Shown here: positions 58,261 through 64,000 of the stretch, in pieces
How the letters are laid out: each line of letters begins with the position of its first letter
How positions within the stretch are numbered: position 1 is the stretch's first letter
The notes under the pieces: generated by a model
Database searches by the model: none
The model's input: the letters and a program-made list of their open reading frames with translations, nothing else
Told to the model about the DNA's origin: nothing
Made by a program: the position numbers and the translations under genes
Origin: Phymorhynchus buccinoides
Lineage: Eukaryota > Mollusca > Gastropoda > Neogastropoda > Raphitomidae
Assembly (NCBI GenBank): GCA_017654935.2
Contig: CM065699.1
Coordinates: 45,272,362-45,336,361 of the forward strand
Length of the DNA stretch: 64,000 nucleotides
Direction of reading: 5' to 3'

Positions 58261-59104
58261 CAGCAGACTGGTGACGAGAAAAAGATTTCTCTTTCACCGA
58301 TTCAATCTCAGCTCTTCAACCACTATCTCCGATTTGGCATGCCGTCTGAATTGTTAACCCCTTGACTGCCACGTAACATCATGTACGGGCCTGATGTCGT
58401 CATCAAATGAAGGGGAGTAACTCTGGGATATAGCTTTTTCTCTCTTTTAAACAGCCAGGAGAGTCATATTCCCAGACCATTTTGGCCAGATTGACTCCAA
58501 CAGTTGTCTTTTACATTTGACAATTTGTAATTCTTTTCGTGTTCAATGACTTGTTAGCACCAAACAAGACAAGACTGGAATGACCAAATCTAAAATACAG
58601 GAAACACTAATCTATACACACCATTACACCCTCAATTTCATGCATAAGAAATCCTCACACATAAAATGTGTGATCTACTGGTCATTTCATTCTACAAAAG
58701 ACAGAAGAAAGCACACACACACAGAATGTCAATTATGACACATATTTTGGTTAAAAATTAAAGAGCCGAATGTCGTTTTTAAATTGTGCGAAAACGAGAT
58801 TCAGCTGGCACAAAAATGAGCGGATGTTGACACACAAAACAGGATCAATTGACACACAAAACAGGATCAATTGACACACAAAACAGGATCAAGCTGACAG
58901 CAGGGGAACAACACAAAGGAAGGGCAAAGTATAAAATCAGGAATACTTGGCATAATCATCATAAGAAGAAGAATACAGCTTAGCATTGTGGTTTCATTCC
59001 TTTACACAATAATAATAATAAGACAAACAAACATCGTCTTACAAAACATTTCTGTTGCAGCAGTCTCTGAACTCTCTCACACACACACACACTCCACCCC
59101 CAAT

Positions 59105-59295
59105 CTAAACAATTCTCAAACCCAGAGCTTCAGGTTGTTTTCAGACTACATTGGTCATATGACCCCCGATTACAGAAAATGAAGGGTCAATTTCCAAAAT
59201 AAGGGGCCGGTAATGTGTCGGAGCTTTAGCTTGTTTTCATACTTCATGGGACATATGACCCCTGGCTACACAAAATGAGGGGTGAATGCAGGTCA
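59105..59295. repeat. Twofold repeat related to the 34.6-kb transposon interior
   Basis: CAGAGCTTCAGGTTGTTTTC .. GGTCATATGACCCCC and GGAGCTTTAGCTTGTTTTCA .. GGACATATGACCCCTGG are two copies of a segment also seen at 34708-34775. Confidence 0.7.
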
Positions 59296-59317
59296 TTGAC
59301 CCGGGCCCCCTGACAAT

Positions 59318-59785
59318 CTGACGCTGTGCAAACCACTTTCCACCACCGCCCTAAGCAGACCATCACTGGTGATGGCATCATCACTGTTCAGCACACAGTT
59401 CTCTCTCACTGCGTAAAAATAACCACTTTCCACCACCGCCCTAAGCAGACCATCACTGGTGATGGCATCATCACTGTTCAGCACACAGTTCTCTCTCACT
59501 GCGTAAAAATAACCACTTTCCACCACCGCCCTAAGCAGACCATCACTGGTGATGGCATCATCACTGTTCAGCACACAGTTCTCTCTCACTGCGTAAAAAT
59601 AACCACTTTCCACCACCGCCCTAAGCAGACCATCACTGGTGATGGCATCATCAGCGTTCAGCACACAGTTCTCTCACTGCGTAAAAATAACCACTTTCCA
59701 CCACCGCCCTAAGCAGACCATCACTGGTGATGGCATCATCACCGTTCAGCACACAGTTCTCTCACTGCATAAAAATAACACTCCT
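59318..59785. repeat. 90-bp tandem array, 5 copies, stop-free on the minus strand
   Basis: The unit AACCACTTTCCACCACCGCC onward to TCACTGCGTAAAAAT repeats every 90 bases; the last two copies have small deletions. On the minus strand each unit encodes 30 residues (CVLNSDDAITSDGLLRAVVE SGYFYAVREN) and contains TTATTTTTACGCAG, which resembles a splice acceptor. The lowest copy leads into SGLHSVRLSGGPGQ and a stop. It may derive from an exon of an unidentified gene. Confidence 0.85.
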
Positions 59786-59899
59786 CAAAGCGTTCATCGC
59801 GCGACACAACCACTGCAATTTTCAGCTCATCCCCACAAAATGCTGCCCCTCCATCTCTGTACCCCCCCTTACACAAGCCACGAGGGGTTTGGGTAGCTC

Positions 59900-60775
59900 A
59901 AGTGTGTAGTCTTGGCCGCGAAATACGGTCGAAACGTGCAGTCCTATCTATGAAAACCCTCGAGCAAAGTTCAATGAAAATCTGTCCGCAGTCAAGAACT
60001 CAAAATTGCAAAATATCAGGTCGAAATTTGTATAGAGTGCCGTTCAAAATTAAGTAGAGCAGTAAGCAGGTCAAAGAAGTGAAACAAAAAAATATCAGTT
60101 TTAAAGAGTAGCAGATGTCGAAAGTGTGTAGAATGTTACACATAATCTGTTGTGTAACCTAGTCGTGCTAATTTTGTTCCTTTTTTTTTTTTGCATTTGA
60201 AATCTGCACTTTGCCTCAAGTCCACTTCAGCTGTTGGAGAACTGAGAACCCCTATCTAGTATCAGCCAACCAAATTTCCTCACGGAAAAAGTTAATTAAC
60301 AAAGCAACATTTTGCCTTGATTGGCCAACGGATAGGGTTAGGTCAGGGTTAGTTTCATGAAACGGAAACAGGGCTCCCAGGGACCCCCATTTGGGGGTCT
60401 ATGAAGCACTAGAATTCTAAAGGACCCTCTAAAAGAATGTGCAGTGGGTCCCAGGGAATGAGGGATGCACTATACAAATTCTTTTTAGCATTCGCAATGC
60501 CACTGGGACCCTCTATCCTGCCTCTAGGACCCTCTATACTGTAATTGAAGGAGTCCCTGGTACCCCCTGTTATGCGGGACAATTGGGAGGGGGGCTCAAC
60601 ACAACCAGGGATCATCAAATCGGCTGGATTCGACTCGAAGCAAAGTACAGATTTCAAGTGCCCCCAAAACAATACATATCAGCGTTGTGCTGAATCTATC
60701 ACAAGCAAGTTGTTGAAGCAGCAGTGGCAGGGGATGTGTAGGGCAGGAGTGCAAGGGGGTGGAGGGAGGATAGTG
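59900..60775. other. Intergenic stretch, repeat-like phrases
   Basis: 60380-60560 contains short repeated GGACCCTCTA/GGGTCCCAGGGA phrases in both orientations, possibly a MITE. No gene supported. Confidence 0.4.
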
Positions 60776-60777
60776 GT

Positions 60778-61690
60778 CAAGCAGCGGTCACTTCTTGTCG
60801 CCATTGGTGAGGGGGATGGAAATGTCGATGGTGAGGCAGTGGAGTGGGGGTGAGGGTGGGGGTGGTGTACTGGTCAACTAGCGGTCACTTTTTGTCGCCG
60901 TTGGTGACAAGGATGGCGGTGATGTCGATGGTGAGGCAGTGGAGTGGGGGTGGGGGTGGTGTACTGGTCAACTAGCGGTCACTTTTTGTCGCCGTTGGTG
61001 AGGGGATGGCGGTGATGTCGATGGTGACGCAGTGGAGTGGGGGTGGGGGTGGTGTACTGGTCAACTAGCGGTCACTTTTTGTCGCCGTTGGTGAGGGGAT
61101 GGCGGTGATGTCGATGGTGAGGCAGTGGAGTGGGGGTGGGGGTGGGGGTGGTGTACTGGTCAACTAGCGGTCACTTTTTGTCGCCGTTGGTGAGGGGATG
61201 GCAGTGATGTCGATGGTGAGGCAGTGGAGTGGGGGTGGGGGTGGTGGGGGTGGTGGTCAACTAGCGGTCACTTTTTGTCGCCGTTGGTGAGGGGATGGCA
61301 GTGATGTCGATGGTGAGGCAGTGGAGTGGGGGTGGGGGTGGGGGTGGGTGTACTGGTCAACTAGCGGTCACTTTTTGTCGCCGTTGGTGAGGGGATGGCG
61401 GTGATGTCGATGGTGAGGCAGTGGAGTGGGGGTGGTGTACGGCAACTAGCGGTCACTTTTTGTCGCCGTGGTGATGTCGATGGTGAGGCAGTGGAGTGGG
61501 GGTGGGGGTGGGTGTACTGGTCAACTAGCGGTCACTGTTTGTCGCCGTTGGTGCTGGGGATGGCGGCGATGTCGATGGTGAGGCAGTGGAGTGGGGGTGG
61601 GGGTGGGGTGCACTGGTCAACTAGCGGTCACTGTTTGTCGCCGTTGGTGCTGGGGATGGCGGCGATGTCGATGGTGAGGCAGTGGTCCAG
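60778..61690. repeat. About 85-100-bp array derived from the importin-4 stop-codon region, about 10 copies
   Basis: CAACTAGCGGTCACTTTTTG, GTCGCCGTTGGTGAGGGGAT and GATGTCGATGGTGAGGCAGT recur about ten times, separated by (GGGGGT)n. The copy nearest the gene (61621-61690) is the actual end of the last exon: HCLTIDIAAIPSTNGDKQ and TGA. Copies further away lose four bases in the Ser-Thr-coding part. Confidence 0.93.
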
Positions 61691-61794
61691 CTTGGAGGCC
61701 AGGTGGGGCGGCAGGGAGGCCTTGGTTGTGTCGTAGGTGTCCCCGTACTGCTCCTTGACGCTCTGCACAAACTGCACCAGCAGCTTCTGCGTGT
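61628..61794 (-). CDS. IPO4: Importin-4-like terminal exon
   Basis: Acceptor TTGTTGCCGTTTCCAG; two bases complete Asp, then TQKLLVQFVQSVKEQYGDTY, DTTKASLPPHLASKLDHCLT and IDIAAIPSTNGDKQ with TGA at 61630-61628. The stop region is the source of the adjacent array. Confidence 0.75.
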
Positions 61795-63412
61795 CTGGAA
61801 ACGGCAACAACACGGCAAAAGACGCCTTATAAACTGTACGTCCACTTAAACCCTTCACTGCCAGAGCAAAACTGATAAATGGTGGATTTTCTGATTAAGT
61901 TTCAACTTAAAAGAGACCAGCTAGACTCAATCTGAGAAAATGGTCTAGAGATATAATTATCTTTCCTTACTTGTGCAAACCAAAAACCATCATTTCAGGG
62001 CTATGACCCAAAAGCCTAAATGTCACAAAGAGTGATTTCTTCGCAGCCTACAAACCTTGCAAAGAATGAAGCCAACTTTCTCACTTCCATTTGGTCACAT
62101 AAATACGGTGGAACCTCCCTATTAAGACCTTCAAGCATCAGCCAAAGAGAGGTCTCAATAGGGGGATGGGGGTGTCTTAATAGGGAGGTGGACATTCAGC
62201 AGTCCAGATATTAAGGAGGAAAAACTGGTGACATTTTTGGAGGTCACATCTTAGAGGGAGTCTTAAAGACCCCCCACGTCACGTGTCACACTCCCTCTTA
62301 TGCTTGGAAGAGTTCTTAAAGACCCTTACCCACGTATAAGAGTCACAAACCTCTTATGCTAGAAAGATTTTGATACGTGACCCCCCACGTCTCGTAACAG
62401 GGAAGGTCTTAATTATCAATAGGGAGATTCCACTGTATAAAATATTATTTTTAGAAATGAACTGAACAAGGGGGAAATCTGTCCACGTACCTGGCTTGGC
62501 CTGGGGGGTGCCCAGAATGGAGGTCACCACCTGCAGTAAATGAGGCAGCTGGCTGATCACCTGAAACATCACAAACATTACGTGCAAAGAAACCATCACA
62601 CATGCACAGGGAGAGTGAGAGGGCCCCAAACAAAAAAGCGTAGCCGATGGTATCGTCAAATGCTCAAAGAAAACTTTTGCCTCCCACATCACGTGTTTTT
62701 TCGGAAGAGTGCTTAAAGACACGGATCTTACTGTCCACTACAGTTTCATCCAGAAAGCCCTGTCAAATTTGTGCCACGCATCCTTTGTCACATCTCCTCT
62801 TATCCTCACATCTATGGTGTGATAAATTTCTTATATGGTTGACGATGAAACAGTCACTCAATAGCTTTGAAAACGTGAAAATCCTGGGTCTCTATCATAG
62901 CCGAACATATAAAAATGATCAATGCCATTGAGACGCAACTGGCCAACCACAGAGAAGCTTACAAAAACTCAGTCAAGGGACTGTACTCTGCTACAAACTG
63001 CTTTCGTTTTCCTGGGTGGTGCCCAGAATGAAAGAGGTCTACCAACTCGACAATCTCTCTCTGTAGCTGGCTTTTTCAAATGAAAAAGCGCATTTACATA
63101 TACGTATAATCTCAAAGATTCCTGCATGCATCAACCAACTGTAACAAGCACACAGACATTCAGCTTCTGGTGGTAAATGGCACAGGAAACAAGCGTTATC
63201 ATTTTTAACTCGTCTAGCGCCATGTATTTTTTTTACATTCTTGGTTGTCCGTTGCATCTCAACCGACAAGAGGGAAGTAACTATTTTTTCTGAGTGCGCA
63301 GGCGTACCTGAGCGTTGTTGTTCTGGTAGAGTTTGAGCAGGCAGGTGAACACGGTGCTGTTCTCCTCAAAGTCCTCCTTCAGCGGCAGGCACTGGATCAC
63401 CGCAGGCACCAC
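61628..63412 (-). CDS. IPO4: Importin-4-like karyopherin, 3' end (3 exons, joined, partial)
   Basis: Three minus-strand exons (63412-63308, 62560-62491, 61794-61628) join in phase into the last 113 or so residues of a HEAT-repeat protein: VVPAVIQCLPLKEDFEENST and VFTCLLKLYQNNNAQ, then VISQLPHLLQVVTSILGTPQ with AKP, then DTQKLLVQFVQSVKEQYGDT and YDTTKASLPPHLASKLDHCL. Importin-4 is a beta-karyopherin that carries ribosomal proteins and histones into the nucleus; its C-terminus has LPLKEDLEE..LYQ and a final ..LP...A..L helix pair, which this matches. All splice sites are consensus. The N-terminal part lies beyond 64000. A related importin cannot be fully excluded. Confidence 0.72.
62104..62440. 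mobile_element. MITE with CAGTGGAATCTCCCTAT-type ends
   Basis: Left tip ACGGTGGAACCTCCCTATTA and right tip AATAGGGAGATTCCACTGTA are inverted repeats; internal AGGTCTCAATAGGG and GTCTTAATAGGGAGG. It lies in the importin last intron. Confidence 0.8.
62491..62560 (-). CDS. IPO4: Importin-4-like penultimate exon
   Basis: Acceptor GATGTTTCAG, VISQLPHLLQVVTSILGTPQ and AKP, then one base G before donor GTACGTG. 70 bases, phase 0 to phase 1. Confidence 0.75.
63205..63302. repeat. Interspersed repeat, copy 2 (first at 39911-40012)
   Basis: Same sequence as 39911-40012. It ends about five bases from the donor of the next importin exon. Confidence 0.8.
63308..63412 (-). CDS. IPO4: Importin-4-like exon with LPLKEDFEE motif
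   Basis: Acceptor GGGTGTTGCAG, VVPAVIQCLPLKEDFEENST and VFTCLLKLYQNNNAQ, donor GTACGC. 105 bases, exactly 35 codons. This carries the best family-identifying motif. Confidence 0.78.
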
Positions 63413-63419
63413 CTGCAAC

Positions 63420-63680
63420 ACCCAGGTCTGTCAACAGTGTGTGCTCAACATTAACCAGGAAACGCCATCTGTACCATCATCACACACTACAAGCACTGCG
63501 CGACCTAAACACACAGGCACATACACACACAGAACAAGACAGACACACAGACACTCAGCAACACACATACACTCAGCAANTATCTACAACACCCAGGTCT
63601 GTCAACAACAATGCTAACCCAGAGAATTCTGCTACTACAATCAACATTACTATCTTAACCTTTACCGGATCATGCTTTTG
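63420..63680. other. Importin intron with CA-rich repeat and one ambiguous base
   Basis: An interrupted duplication: CAACACCCAGGTCTGTCAAC occurs at 63417 and 63588. CACACAG-rich sequence and a single n (63580) lie between. Confidence 0.6.
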
Positions 63681-63687
63681 ACTACAC

Positions 63688-63912
63688 GGACACGATGGCG
63701 GGGGTCTTCCACGACCCCCTACTCAGCAAAGAGCAAATTCCGAGGTGTTTATCCCTGTCCGGATGGCGGGGGTCTCCCACGACCCCTACTTGTCAAAGAG
63801 GCACCATGTGTTTATCCCTGTCGGATGGCGAGGGTCTCCCACGACCCCTACTCAATGCACTGCAGTGCTCTTTAAAGTAGGGGTCGTGGGAGACCCCCGT
63901 CATCCGGACAGG
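63688..63912. repeat. About 65-bp repeat, three direct copies plus one inverted
   Basis: GATGGCGGGGGTCTCCCACG then ACCCCTACT occurs three times in direct order and once inverted (AGTAGGGGTCGTGGGAGACC at 63875), separated by an 18-base spacer, so the end can fold as a hairpin. Confidence 0.85.
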
Positions 63913-64000
63913 TATATCAAAATTATGCGTCATATTACGTCATTTATATTTTATACACATTAATGAAATTCAACACACTTAAAGCCATTTACGTTTTTGA

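Overview
The window is animal nuclear DNA, most likely from a mollusc (inferred from the mix of non-LTR, SINE and foldback element relics, the very high microsatellite content and the intron-rich conserved genes; no marker fixes the species). It is a repeat-laden stretch with two confidently readable conserved genes, both on the minus strand. No rRNA, intact tRNA, CRISPR or prokaryotic feature was seen.

Gene 1 is a HERPUD (Herp, ER-resident ubiquitin-like membrane protein) homologue of eight exons running from 46195 down to 25079. All exon phases join cleanly for the first seven exons. They give a ubiquitin-like domain, a Met/Pro/Gln-rich linker, a DWLD plus hydrophobic membrane segment, and a 21-residue glutamine tract. 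The last exon carries the typical [13 protein letters not shown] tail, but as assembled it is one base out of frame near C-runs of 6, 7 and 8. Gene 2 is the 3' end of an importin-4-like karyopherin gene (three exons, 63412 down to 61628); its upstream part lies beyond the window.

On the plus strand, 4992-5901 holds the last exon(s) of an unrecognised gene with a basic/coiled start and an acidic, Pro/Ser-rich tail, followed by a T-rich stretch that may be its 3' UTR. At 11688-12718 lies a frameshifted, intronless Cys-loop receptor (nicotinic type) pseudogene. Weaker coding traces are a small PHD-like zinc finger (45.4 kb), a UIM-like motif (47.1 kb) and a possible terminal exon with one membrane segment (58.1 kb, minus).

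Region by region: 1-4.2 kb, trinucleotide and 50-bp arrays, a CR1-like LINE and a 41-bp array grown from the LINE edge; 5-9.4 kb, plus-strand gene end; 9.4-11.1 kb, TC tracts and a 28-bp array; 11.7-15 kb, receptor pseudogene, mariner relic and a foldback element; 17-22.7 kb, LINE tails, a 63-bp in-frame array, a piggyBac relic and an 81-bp array; 25-46 kb, HERPUD with introns full of minisatellites, LINEs and MITEs; 47-59 kb, foldback elements with telomere-like motifs, two arrays rich in AGGTCA half-sites, twin palindromes and SINEs; 59-64 kb, a 90-bp array, an array built from the importin stop-codon region, the importin exons and a small inverted array.

The most striking pattern is that several minisatellites are seeded exactly at exon edges: the HERPUD exon 5 donor (71 bp x 13), the HERPUD exon 6 donor (about 28 bp x 20) and the importin stop codon (about 10 copies). 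Two more are seeded at LINE edges. The two HERPUD arrays multiply 5' splice-site sequences inside introns.
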